From Thiomonas sp. (GTDB lineage: Bacteria; Pseudomonadota; Gammaproteobacteria; Burkholderiales; Burkholderiaceae_C), in NCBI GenBank assembly GCA_027451915.1, contig DAIDHU010000340.1, positions 1-6,139 on the forward strand: 6,139 nt of DNA, in the 5' to 3' direction. Position 1 is the stretch's first letter, and each line of letters opens with the position of its first letter. Positions 1 through 6,139 of this stretch are shown here, in pieces. A model generated the notes under the pieces. That model did not search any database and was not told the DNA's origin. It was given only the letters and a program-made list of their open reading frames with translations. The position numbers and the translations under genes were made by a program.

Positions 1-683
1 AAGGCGTCATGGTCATCGCCCTGGACAGCCCGACCGAGCCCGCCAGCGCGGTCAACGCCCTGTACGCGACCGACAACTACCAGGCCGGTGAGCTCATCGG
101 CGAGTACGCGGCGAAGGTCATGAAGGGCAAGAAGCCGGTGATCGCCACGCTGGACCTGTTCCCCGGCAGCCCGGTGGGCGCGCAGCGCCACAACGGTTTC
201 ATGAAGGGCTTCGGGCTGGCGGCGGCGCCGGCCTCCAGCAATGAGTTGTCCAAGGCTTCCGACATCGTGTGCATGGCCGACTCCGACGGCGACCAGGCCA
301 AGGGCCAGACCGCGATGCAGAACTGCCTGCAGAAAAACCCGAACATCAACCTGGTCTACGCCATCAACGAGCCGGCCGCCGCCGGCGCCTACCAGGCGCT
401 CAAGCAGGCCGGACGCGAGAAGGGCGTGGCCATCGTGGCCATCGACGGCGGATGCAAGGGGGTCGAGCAGGTCGCGCAGGGCATCATCACCGCCACCGCG
501 CAGCAATATCCGCTGAAAATGGCCGCCTACGGGGTCAAGGCCGGGGTCGAGTACGCCAAGACCGGCAAGATGGTTTCGGGCTATCACAACACCGGCGTGA
601 ACCTGATCACCGACAAGCCGATCGCCGGCGTGCCCAGCCACGGCACCAAGTTCGGCATGCGCATGTGCTGGGGTAACCGCTGA
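1..683 (+). CDS. frcB: Sugar ABC transporter substrate-binding protein, FrcB-like (5' end missing)
   Basis: This is the C-terminal part of a periplasmic type-1 sugar-binding protein, which captures a monosaccharide and hands it to the membrane permease. The reading frame is already open at base 3 (Gly-Val before the first Met codon at base 9), so the gene starts upstream and that Met is internal; signal peptide and N-terminal lobe are not visible. Family-typical blocks include VIALDSPTEP near the left edge, the ligand-pocket stretch INEPAAAGAY (from base 363), AIDGGCKGVEQV, and a terminal CWG just before the TGA at 681. From memory these match the fructose-binding protein FrcB of rhizobia closely. 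Four Cys codons (270, 324, 453, 666) would fit two disulfides in an exported protein, which is inference. It is followed after 90 nt by the permease. Substrate could be fructose, L-fucose or another hexose. Confidence 0.9.
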   Translation, partial: GVMVIALDSPTEPASAVNALYATDNYQAGELIGEYAAKVMKGKKPVIATLDLFPGSPVGAQRHNGFMKGFGLAAAPASSNELSKASDIVCMADSDGDQAKGQTAMQNCLQKNPNINLVYAINEPAAAGAYQALKQAGREKGVAIVAIDGGCKGVEQVAQGIITATAQQYPLKMAAYGVKAGVEYAKTGKMVSGYHNTGVNLITDKPIAGVPSHGTKFGMRMCWGNR

Positions 684-690
684 GCTGGCA

Positions 691-716
691 CCCCGGGGCC
701 GTGCCCGGCCCCGGGG
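691..716 (+). repeat. Strong GC hairpin between binding-protein and permease genes
   Basis: The arms 691-701 (CCCCGGGGCCG) and 706-716 (CGGCCCCGGGG) form a perfect 11-bp inverted repeat around a 4-nt loop. It begins 7 nt after the binding-protein stop codon. No T-run follows, so it is not a classical intrinsic terminator. In ABC operons a stem here often protects the 3' end of the binding-protein message or partly attenuates read-through, giving more binding protein than permease. That role is inferred from position and known examples. Confidence 0.75.
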
Positions 717-740
717 CAACGCCGACCCGATCCACCATCC

Positions 741-756
741 GGCGCCCCCTGGCGCC
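741..756 (+). repeat. Second short hairpin just before the permease ribosome binding site
   Basis: GGCGCC at 741-746 and again at 751-756 are self-complementary and can pair as a 6-bp stem with loop CCCT. The stem ends 4 nt before the GGAG ribosome binding site at 761. It could influence ribosome access to the permease start, but in DNA this GC-rich such a stem also arises easily by chance. Confidence 0.4.
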
Positions 757-760
757 GCGC

Positions 761-764
761 GGAG
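761..764 (+). promoter_or_regulatory. Ribosome binding site for the permease (GGAG)
   Basis: GGAG lies 9 nt before a GTG codon at 774. This spacing supports the GTG as the permease start, where no ATG is available close by in frame. Confidence 0.6.
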
Positions 765-773
765 ACCACCGCC

Positions 774-1745
774 GTGAACGCCGTATCCCTTCCCCAACCC
801 GCGCGACTGCGCCTGAACTGGGCCAGCCTGGGCCCGCTGGCCGCGCTGGTGCTGGCCTGTGCCTTCTTTTCCACGCAAAGCGACCGCTTCCTGCAGTTGC
901 AGAATTTCGCGTTGATCCTGCAGCAGGTGATGGTGGTCGGCACCCTGGCCATCGGCCAGACCCTGATCATCCTGACCGCCGGCATCGACCTGAGCTGCGG
1001 CGCCATCATGGCACTGGCCAACGTGGTGATCGCCAAGCTCGCCGTCACGCTGGGCTGGAACCCCTATCTCGCGGTGCTGGCCGGGGTCGGCCTGGCCGCG
1101 GCCATCGGCCTGGCCAACGGCTTGCTGGTGACCAAGGCGCGCCTGCCGTCGTTCATCGTCACCCTGGGCACCCTGAACATCGCCTTCGCCGCCACCCAGA
1201 TCTATTCCGGCGCGCAGACCATCACCGGGCTGCCGGCGCCGATCACCGCGCTGGGCAACCCGCTGATGATCGCCGGCGCCCCGGTGCTTTGGGGCTCGCT
1301 GATCATGCTGGTCCTGTACCTGCTTGCCTGGCTGGCGCTGCGCGAAACGGCGCCGGGGCGCCATGTGTACGCGGTGGGCAACAGCCCCGAGGCCGCGCGC
1401 CTGAGCGGCATCTCGGTGCATCGCGTGCTGCTCGGCGTGTACACCACGGCCGGCGCGCTCTATGGCATCGCCGCGCTGCTGTCGCTGGCGCGTACCGGCG
1501 TGGGCGATCCGCAGGCCGGACAGGTGGACAACCTGGCCGCCATCACCGCCGTGGTGCTGGGCGGAACCAGCCTGTTCGGCGGCCGCGGGCCCATGCTGGG
1601 CTCCCTGGTGGGCGCGCTGATCGTGGGCGTGTTCCGCAACGGCCTGACCCTGATGGGGGTCGAGTCGGTCTACCAGATGCTGATCACCGGGATCCTGGTG
1701 CTGCTGGCGGTGGCCACCGATCAATTCGTGCACAGGAAGGGCTGA
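774..1745 (+). CDS. frcC: Sugar ABC transporter permease, FrcC-like
   Basis: This inner-membrane permease (323 aa) of the BPD_transp_2/CUT2 group forms the channel of the importer, probably as a homodimer. Hydrophobic segments run almost throughout; clear ones lie near residues 18-33, 47-68, 76-93, 98-119, 125-143, 173-189, 218-238, 254-264 and 274-292, with a final helix at about 300-316. Family motifs are GIDLS at residues 70-74, RLPSFIVTLGT at 123-133, AVGNSPEAARLSGI at 200-213 (the cytoplasmic loop that contacts the ATPase) and LGGTSLFGGRG at 262-272. The GTG start at 774 is chosen because GGAG lies 9 nt upstream and the N-terminus then fits the family. The stop is 4 nt before the ATPase start, so the two are surely co-translated. 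The substrate cannot be read from the permease alone. Confidence 0.93.
   Translation: MNAVSLPQPARLRLNWASLGPLAALVLACAFFSTQSDRFLQLQNFALILQQVMVVGTLAIGQTLIILTAGIDLSCGAIMALANVVIAKLAVTLGWNPYLAVLAGVGLAAAIGLANGLLVTKARLPSFIVTLGTLNIAFAATQIYSGAQTITGLPAPITALGNPLMIAGAPVLWGSLIMLVLYLLAWLALRETAPGRHVYAVGNSPEAARLSGISVHRVLLGVYTTAGALYGIAALLSLARTGVGDPQAGQVDNLAAITAVVLGGTSLFGGRGPMLGSLVGALIVGVFRNGLTLMGVESVYQMLITGILVLLAVATDQFVHRKG
1734..1740 (+). promoter_or_regulatory. Strong ribosome binding site for the ATPase gene (AGGAAGG)
   Basis: AGGAAGG lies inside the last codons of the permease gene, 9 nt before ATG 1750. It is the best Shine-Dalgarno match in the window and fixes the ATPase start. Confidence 0.7.
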
Positions 1746-1749
1746 GACC

Positions 1750-2571
<822 letters not shown>

Positions 2572-2584
2572 CCCACGACGTGCC

Positions 2585-3040
2585 ATGCTGAAGAACATCG
2601 ATCCGCTGCTGACCCCGCAACTTCTCAAGGTGCTGGCCGAAATGGGCCATGGCGACGAGATCGCCGTGGTCGACGCCAACTTCACGGCGGCATCCCTGGG
2701 CGCCGCGCAGGAGCGCGTGCTGCGCCTGGCCGGCGCCGGGCTCGTGGCGGCCTGCGACGCCGTACTGTCCTTGCTGCCGCTGGACGTGATCGACTCCGGT
2801 CCGGTCGCGTACATGCAGCATGCCGGCATGCCCGAGGGGCAGCCCTCGCCGCTGCAGGCCCGGGTGATCGAGTCGGTGGCGCGCATCGGCGGCGTGCCGG
2901 CGCGGGCCTGCGAGGCGATGGAGCGCTTTGCCTTCTACGAGCGCGTGCGAGGGGCCTGGGCCATCGTGCAGACCTCCGAGTCGCAGCCCTTCGGCAATTT
3001 CCTGTTCAAGAAGGGCGTGATCGTCGCGCCGCAGGCATGA
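2585..3040 (+). CDS. fucU: L-fucose mutarotase, RbsD/FucU family
   Basis: FucU-type proteins are cytoplasmic mutarotases that interconvert alpha and beta anomers of L-fucose (and pyranose/furanose forms of ribose in RbsD relatives). This 151-aa protein is close to the usual ~140 aa. Its N-terminus, MLKNIDPLLTPQLLKVLAEMGHGDEI, matches FucU almost word for word, with the catalytic His22 and Asp24, then Asp30 in VVDANF. The second half has FAFYER at 115-120 and a C-terminal FGNFLFKKG. In E. coli FucU and RbsD the equivalent tripeptide is YGN or YAN, so Phe136 replaces a Tyr that lines the sugar site. ATG 2585 gives the family N-terminus although no good Shine-Dalgarno precedes it; coupling to the ATPase stop 13 nt upstream is likely. 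Its 3' end overlaps the repressor start in an ATGA. It points to L-fucose or a similar sugar as the substrate. Confidence 0.9.
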   Translation: MLKNIDPLLTPQLLKVLAEMGHGDEIAVVDANFTAASLGAAQERVLRLAGAGLVAACDAVLSLLPLDVIDSGPVAYMQHAGMPEGQPSPLQARVIESVARIGGVPARACEAMERFAFYERVRGAWAIVQTSESQPFGNFLFKKGVIVAPQA

Positions 3041-4320
3041 GAATGGATTCCTCCGACGCAGGGCCGCGACAGGACGAGGCGGCGCTGAGCGACCCGGCGC
3101 CGTCCGATGCGGCGCTGCCGCGCGCCCGTGCCTGGGCGCGGGGCTCGAACCACGTCGGAATGCGCCAGTTCAACGAGCGCGTGGTGCTGCAGGCCATCCG
3201 CGTGCACGGCAGCTGTTCCAAGGCGGAGATCGCCCGCAGCACCCACCTGACGGCGCAGACCGTGCAGCAGATCATCGGGCGCCTGGAGGCCGACGGGCTG
3301 GTGGTCAAGCGGGGGAGGGTGCGTGGACGCATCGGCCAGCCCTCGGTGCCCATGGCCCTGAACGCCGATGGGGCCTATGCCAGTGGCCTGACCATCGGTC
3401 GGCGCAACGCCGAGGTGCTGCTGGTGGACTTCTGCGCCAAGGTGCGAAGGCGCCTGAACGTGGAATACGCCTTCCCGGATCCGGCGACCCTGTTCGAGCG
3501 CATCGGCGAGATGGTCTCCAGCCTGCTCGACGACCTGGGGCCGGCGCAGTCCCAGTTGCTCTGCGGCATCGGCGTGGCCGCGCCGCTGTCGCTGGAGGCC
3601 TGGCAGGGTCTGCTGGGCTTCGAGTCGCAGGCGCGCTCCTGGCAAGGCGTCGACATCCGCGCCCGGGTGGAGCAGATGTTCGGTATGCCGGTGCGCTTCA
3701 TCAAGGACACCAGCGCGGCCTGCGTGGCCGAGCTGGTGATCGGACGCGGGCACGACACCCGCGACTTCCTGTATTTGTTCATGGACACCTTCATCGGCGG
3801 CGGCCTGGTGCTGAACAACCAGTTGCAGGTGGGCCTGCACGGCAACGCGGGCGCGGTGGGCTCGCTGCCGGTGCGCCTGGCGCAGCCGGCCCAGCGGGAG
3901 CGGCCCGAGCAGTTGCTGGGGGTGGCCTCGCTGCACCAATTGCAGGCCGCGTACCGAGACGCCGGGCTGGAGCCGCTGGCCTGGCGCGACCAGCGGGCGC
4001 TGCAGGCCCCGTGGCGCGAACACACCCTGCGCTGGATCGACTCCGCCGCGGGCGCCATCGCGCTGGCCATTCACAACGTCATCTGCCTGCTCGACATCGA
4101 CAACGTGATCATGGACGGCTCCTTCAGCGAGCCCCTGCGCGACGCGCTGCTGGCGCGGCTGCCCGAGGCGATGGACGGCTACGACTGGCAGGGGGTGGTG
4201 CGCCCGCGCATCCATCCCGGCGCCGTGGGCTCCGATGCGCGCGCCCTGGGCGCCGCGCTGCTGCCGCTGTACGCCGAGTTCATGCCCAGCCCCGAACTTT
4301 TTCTGAAGGCGCTACGCTGA
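3037..4320 (+). CDS. ROK-family transcriptional repressor, FrcR/NagC-like
   Basis: This DNA-binding sugar sensor (up to 427 aa) probably represses the operon until its sugar is present. Residues 46-108 form a winged helix-turn-helix: NERVVLQAIRVHG, then the helix-turn-helix at about 61-82 (SKAEIARSTHLTAQTVQQII) and a wing ending GQPSVPMAL. The rest is a ROK sugar-binding fold, but kinase signatures are degenerate. The Asp loop reads KDTSAACVAE (Asp224), the glycine loop reads MDTFIGGGLV (249-258) instead of an IGTGIGGG type, and GNAGAVGSLPV (269-279) replaces GNAGEIGH. The Cys-rich zinc motif of NagC/Mlc and ROK kinases is absent. I expect sugar binding without phosphorylation. The first ~35 residues are Ala/Asp/Pro-rich and poorly conserved. 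ATG 3037 overlaps the fucU stop; ATG 3043, with AGG 7 nt upstream, is an equally plausible start. Co-transcription suggests autoregulation. Confidence 0.92.
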   Translation: MRMDSSDAGPRQDEAALSDPAPSDAALPRARAWARGSNHVGMRQFNERVVLQAIRVHGSCSKAEIARSTHLTAQTVQQIIGRLEADGLVVKRGRVRGRIGQPSVPMALNADGAYASGLTIGRRNAEVLLVDFCAKVRRRLNVEYAFPDPATLFERIGEMVSSLLDDLGPAQSQLLCGIGVAAPLSLEAWQGLLGFESQARSWQGVDIRARVEQMFGMPVRFIKDTSAACVAELVIGRGHDTRDFLYLFMDTFIGGGLVLNNQLQVGLHGNAGAVGSLPVRLAQPAQRERPEQLLGVASLHQLQAAYRDAGLEPLAWRDQRALQAPWREHTLRWIDSAAGAIALAIHNVICLLDIDNVIMDGSFSEPLRDALLARLPEAMDGYDWQGVVRPRIHPGAVGSDARALGAALLPLYAEFMPSPELFLKALR

Positions 4321-4353
4321 AGCCTGTGTGTTCCTTCGATCCTCAAGCTTCCG

Positions 4354-5415
4354 ATGACCCTCCAATTTCCGAATTACCAGGCGGATCCCCAACGTTACGA
4401 CGGACGCATGCCCATGCGCAGCTGCGGACGCAGCGGCCTGCGGCTGCCGCTGATGTCGCTGGGCCTGTGGCACAACTTCGGCGACTCCTCCTCCTTGCAG
4501 AACCAGCGCGAAATGCTGCGCACGGCCTTCGACCTGGGGATCACCCACTTCGACCTGGCCAACAACTACGGCCCGCCCTACGGCAGCGCCGAGTCCAATT
4601 TCGGCGAGTTGCTGCGCCGCGACTTCCGCCCCTATCGCGATGAGCTGATCATCTCCACCAAGGCCGGCTGGGACATGTGGCCCGGCCCCTACGGCCAGGG
4701 CGGGGGCTCGCGCAAGTACGTGCTGGCCAGCCTGGACCAGAGCCTGGCGCGCATGGGGCTGGACTATGTCGACATCTTCTATTCCCATCGCTTCGACGCC
4801 AACACTCCGCTGGAGGAGACCGCGGGCGCGCTGGCCACGGCCGTGCACAGCGGCCGCGCGCTGTACGTGGGGATTTCCTCCTACTCCCCGGCATCCACGC
4901 GCAAGATGGCCGCGCTGCTGGCCGAGCACAAGGTGCCGTTGCTGATCCACCAGCCGTCCTACAACCTGCTCAACCGCTGGATCGAGCCCGAGCTGCTCGG
5001 CACCCTGGAGCAAGTGGGTGCCGGATGCATCAACTTCACCGCGCTGGCCCAGGGCCTGCTGACGGGCAAATACCTGGAGGGGATCCCGCAGGACGCTCGC
5101 ATCCATCGCCCGGGCGGAGCCTCGCTGCGGCCCGAGCACCTGAGCGCGGACAACATCGCGCGGGTGCGCGCGCTGAACGCCGTCGCGCAGCGTCGGGGGC
5201 AGTCGCTGGCGCAGATGGCCCTGGCCTGGGTGCTGCGCGATCCGCGCGTGAGCTCCACGCTGATCGGCGCCAGCCGCGCCGAGCAGATCGTCGAGAACGT
5301 CGGCGCCTTGCGCAACCTGGAATTTTCCGCCGAGGAACTCGCCGAGATCGACCGCCACGCCCAGGAGGGCGGCGTGGATCTGTGGCGCGCGCCGTCGACC
5401 GACCAGGCGTTGTAG
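4354..5415 (+). CDS. yghZ: Aldo/keto reductase, YghZ/Gpr (L-glyceraldehyde 3-phosphate reductase) type
   Basis: This is a cytoplasmic NADP(H)-dependent aldo/keto reductase of 353 aa (E. coli YghZ is about 346). The catalytic tetrad is complete: Asp67 and Tyr72 in FDLANNYG, Lys103 in ISTKAG and His145 in FYSHR. The subgroup marks SLGLWHNFGD (35-44), WPGPYG (109-114), LYVGISSYSP, LIHQPSYNLLNRW and the cofactor loop LIGASRAEQ (303-311) all match YghZ. Known YghZ relatives reduce L-glyceraldehyde 3-phosphate and methylglyoxal and are often called potassium-channel beta-subunit-like. ATG 4354 is preferred over Met19 or Met21 because the preceding residues (ADPQRYDGRM) line up with the YghZ N-terminus; no clear Shine-Dalgarno is visible. 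It sits 33 nt after the repressor, probably the last gene of the operon. In this setting it may act on an aldose or on lactaldehyde or glyceraldehyde from its breakdown; that is inference. Confidence 0.93.
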   Translation: MTLQFPNYQADPQRYDGRMPMRSCGRSGLRLPLMSLGLWHNFGDSSSLQNQREMLRTAFDLGITHFDLANNYGPPYGSAESNFGELLRRDFRPYRDELIISTKAGWDMWPGPYGQGGGSRKYVLASLDQSLARMGLDYVDIFYSHRFDANTPLEETAGALATAVHSGRALYVGISSYSPASTRKMAALLAEHKVPLLIHQPSYNLLNRWIEPELLGTLEQVGAGCINFTALAQGLLTGKYLEGIPQDARIHRPGGASLRPEHLSADNIARVRALNAVAQRRGQSLAQMALAWVLRDPRVSSTLIGASRAEQIVENVGALRNLEFSAEELAEIDRHAQEGGVDLWRAPSTDQAL

Positions 5416-5428
5416 TGGACGGCCCGCC

Positions 5429-5478
5429 CCGGCGAGCGGTGTGTCCGGCGCGCTACACCCGCGCTTGCCCCTCGCCGG
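5429..5478 (+). terminator. Compound inverted repeat after the operon, possible transcript end
   Basis: CCGGCGAG at 5429-5436 pairs perfectly with CTCGCCGG at 5471-5478. Nested inside, GGTGT (5438-5442) pairs with ACACC (5455-5459), with a further G-T pair. The structure starts 14 nt after the reductase stop codon. There is no T-run after it, so if it ends transcription it is not a classical intrinsic terminator; it could instead stabilise the 3' end of the operon message. Confidence 0.4.
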
Positions 5479-5495
5479 AAATGCGGGCAGATCCG

Positions 5496-5501
5496 TAGAA
5501 T
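5496..5501 (+). promoter_or_regulatory. Possible -10 element (TAGAAT) for the SemiSWEET gene
   Basis: TAGAAT lies in a short A/T-richer pocket in an otherwise very GC-rich gap, 46 nt before the SemiSWEET start. It differs from TATAAT at one position. No good -35 sits at 16-18 nt; TTGCCC at 5465-5470 is 25 nt away, too far. A separate promoter is likely because of the 132-nt gap, but this placement is weak. Confidence 0.3.
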
Positions 5502-5522
5502 CCCTGATATTCCCACGTCTCG

Positions 5523-5538
5523 CCGCGCAAGCGCGCGG
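5523..5538 (+). repeat. Hairpin in the SemiSWEET leader
   Basis: CCGCGC at 5523-5528 and GCGCGG at 5533-5538 form a 6-bp stem with loop AAGC, ending 9 nt before ATG 5548. It fills the place where a Shine-Dalgarno sequence would be expected; none is seen there. Confidence 0.45.
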
Positions 5539-5547
5539 TTGGTCGAC

Positions 5548-5850
5548 ATGCGCATCGAGCTGTCTGTTCTCATCGGCACCGTGGCTGCCAGCCTGACCAC
5601 CTTGTCGTTCGTTCCGCAGGCCGTTCAAACCTTTCGCACCCGCGACGTCAGGGGCATCTCGCTATGGGCCTACGCGATGTTCTGCGTCGGCGTGGCGCTG
5701 TGGGTGTTGTACGGCATCTACCTGGCCTCGCTGCCGGTGATCCTGGCCAACGTGGTGACCCTGGCGCTGGCCCTGGCCATCCTGGGCATGCGCGTGCGTT
5801 TCGCCCTGCGCGGCCGACCTCCGGCCGCGCCATCCGACGCCCTGTTCTGA
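5548..5850 (+). CDS. SemiSWEET sugar transporter (PQ-loop/MtN3 family)
   Basis: This small inner-membrane protein (100 aa) has three transmembrane helices, at about residues 5-24, 40-58 and 63-80, the size and layout of bacterial SemiSWEETs. Two copies form a passive sugar transporter. The PQ motif is Pro23-Gln24 in LSFVPQAVQTFRTRDVRGIS, and the conserved pocket residues are probably Trp52 (ALWVLYG) and Asn68 (ANVVTLALA). The basic loop RTRDVR after helix 1 fits the cytoplasmic side. ATG 5548 is chosen; a TTG three codons earlier (5539) would add only three residues and has no better ribosome site. It lies 132 nt after the reductase gene and probably has its own promoter. SemiSWEETs move mono- or disaccharides down their gradient; the substrate and direction here are unknown. 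The C-terminal tail is short, basic, then Pro/Ala-rich. Confidence 0.88.
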   Translation: MRIELSVLIGTVAASLTTLSFVPQAVQTFRTRDVRGISLWAYAMFCVGVALWVLYGIYLASLPVILANVVTLALALAILGMRVRFALRGRPPAAPSDALF

Positions 5851-5874
5851 GTCGCGCCACCCCGTGGCTGCCGC

Positions 5875-5902
5875 CCGCCGGCCGCCAGGTCGAGGCCGGC
5901 GG
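5875..5902. terminator. Hairpin between convergent genes, possible two-way terminator
   Basis: CCGCCGGCC at 5875-5883 and GGCCGGCGG at 5894-5902 form a perfect 9-bp stem with a 10-nt loop. It fills the 53-nt space between the SemiSWEET stop (5850) and the stop of the minus-strand transporter (5904). Position favours a shared terminator, but neither side has a T-run, so Rho-independent activity is uncertain. Confidence 0.45.
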
Positions 5903-5903
5903 C

Positions 5904-6139
5904 TCAATGGATCAGGCGCAGCCACCCCGCCTGCTGCAGGATCGCCACCCAGGCGATGAGCGTGAGGAAGGCCGCGGAGGTGGCCAGCAGCACCGTGGCC
6001 GAGCACAGACCGTGCATGTCACGCAGGCGACCGATCACCGGGTAGGAGCTCAGCATGGGCATGGCGGCCATCATCACCCCGGCGCCGGCCAGTCCGGGCG
6101 GGCCGGGATGCAGCAGCAGCATGGCCAGCAGCACCAGCA
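5904..6139 (-). CDS. Probable AEC-family (auxin efflux carrier) transporter, C-terminal end only
   Basis: This is the last ~78 codons of a minus-strand integral membrane protein whose start lies beyond the right edge. The frame stays open through the edge, so the GTG at 6134 is just an internal valine. Two or three hydrophobic segments are visible: the Leu/Ala-rich stretch at the edge, AGAGVMMAAMPMLSSYPVIG, and CSATVLLATSAAFLTLIAWVAIL near the end. The AMPMLSSYPVIG block followed by a Gly-rich turn and a final helix resembles the C-terminus of AEC-type permeases, which export or import small organic acids or amino acids. Without the N-terminal half this is a moderate assignment. It converges on the SemiSWEET gene and is probably a separate transcription unit. 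Confidence 0.65.
   Translation of the reverse strand, partial: LVLLAMLLLHPGPPGLAGAGVMMAAMPMLSSYPVIGRLRDMHGLCSATVLLATSAAFLTLIAWVAILQQAGWLRLIH

Noticed and set aside
9..11. ATG at base 9 as the start of the binding-protein gene.
   Set aside because: The frame is open to the window edge, and the residues following correspond to the middle of the family, so it is an internal methionine.
2935..4215. Long minus-strand open frame (about 426 codons) opposite the end of fucU and the ROK gene.
   Set aside because: It is rich in His, Gln, Arg and Ala without domain signal, as expected for the antisense of GC-rich coding DNA, and it lies over two well-supported genes.
4287..4297. T-run near the end of the repressor gene as a terminator tail.
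   Set aside because: It lies within coding sequence and no stable hairpin precedes it closely.
5465..5501. TTGCCC (5465-5470) with TAGAAT (5496-5501) as a complete sigma-70 promoter.
   Set aside because: The 25-nt spacer is far outside the usual 16-18 nt; only the -10-like box was kept, at low confidence.
5539..5541. TTG as the SemiSWEET start codon.
   Set aside because: It adds only three residues, lies at the edge of the leader hairpin and has no ribosome site; ATG 5548 is more likely.
4312..5628. Long minus-strand open frame (about 438 codons) opposite the aldo/keto reductase.
   Set aside because: Low-complexity composition and complete overlap with a gene having an intact catalytic tetrad mark it as a shadow frame.

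Overview
The window is very GC-rich (about two thirds G+C by eye), densely coding, and has strong GCC/CTG/GGC codon bias. The protein families suggest a proteobacterium, most plausibly a betaproteobacterium of the Burkholderiales (Achromobacter/Bordetella-like). That placement is inferred from codon style and family resemblance and was not tested by any search. No tRNA, rRNA, CRISPR array, insertion sequence or phage gene is visible.

Positions 1-5415 look like one plus-strand sugar-uptake operon of the FrcBCA (CUT2) type. In order it holds the 3' part of a periplasmic sugar-binding protein (frcB-like, start outside the window), a membrane permease (frcC-like), a single-domain ATPase (frcA-like), an L-fucose mutarotase (fucU), a ROK-family repressor with an N-terminal helix-turn-helix, and an aldo/keto reductase of the YghZ/Gpr type. 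Gaps are 90, 4, 13, -4 and 33 nt. The one wide gap, between binding protein and permease, carries a strong GC hairpin that probably lets the binding protein be made in excess over the membrane parts.

The genes fit a simple scheme. The binding protein captures a monosaccharide in the periplasm, and the permease and ATPase import it. FucU then speeds anomer interconversion so that the next enzyme receives the right ring form. The ROK protein probably senses the sugar and controls the operon, and the aldo/keto reductase acts on the sugar or on an aldehyde derived from it. The transporter resembles fructose (Frc) systems, while the mutarotase points to L-fucose or a related (deoxy)sugar. No kinase, dehydratase or aldolase is present to settle the substrate.

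After a 132-nt gap with a compound inverted repeat and a possible -10 element comes a small SemiSWEET sugar transporter (5548-5850). It converges on the 3' end of a minus-strand membrane protein, probably an auxin-efflux-carrier (AEC) family transporter that runs off the right edge. The 53-nt space between them holds a 9-bp hairpin that may act as a two-way terminator.

I found no clearly undescribed system. The points most worth a second look are the linkage of mutarotase, ROK repressor and YghZ-type reductase with a Frc-type importer, a Tyr-to-Phe change at a likely substrate-binding position of FucU, and the structured RNA elements between genes.
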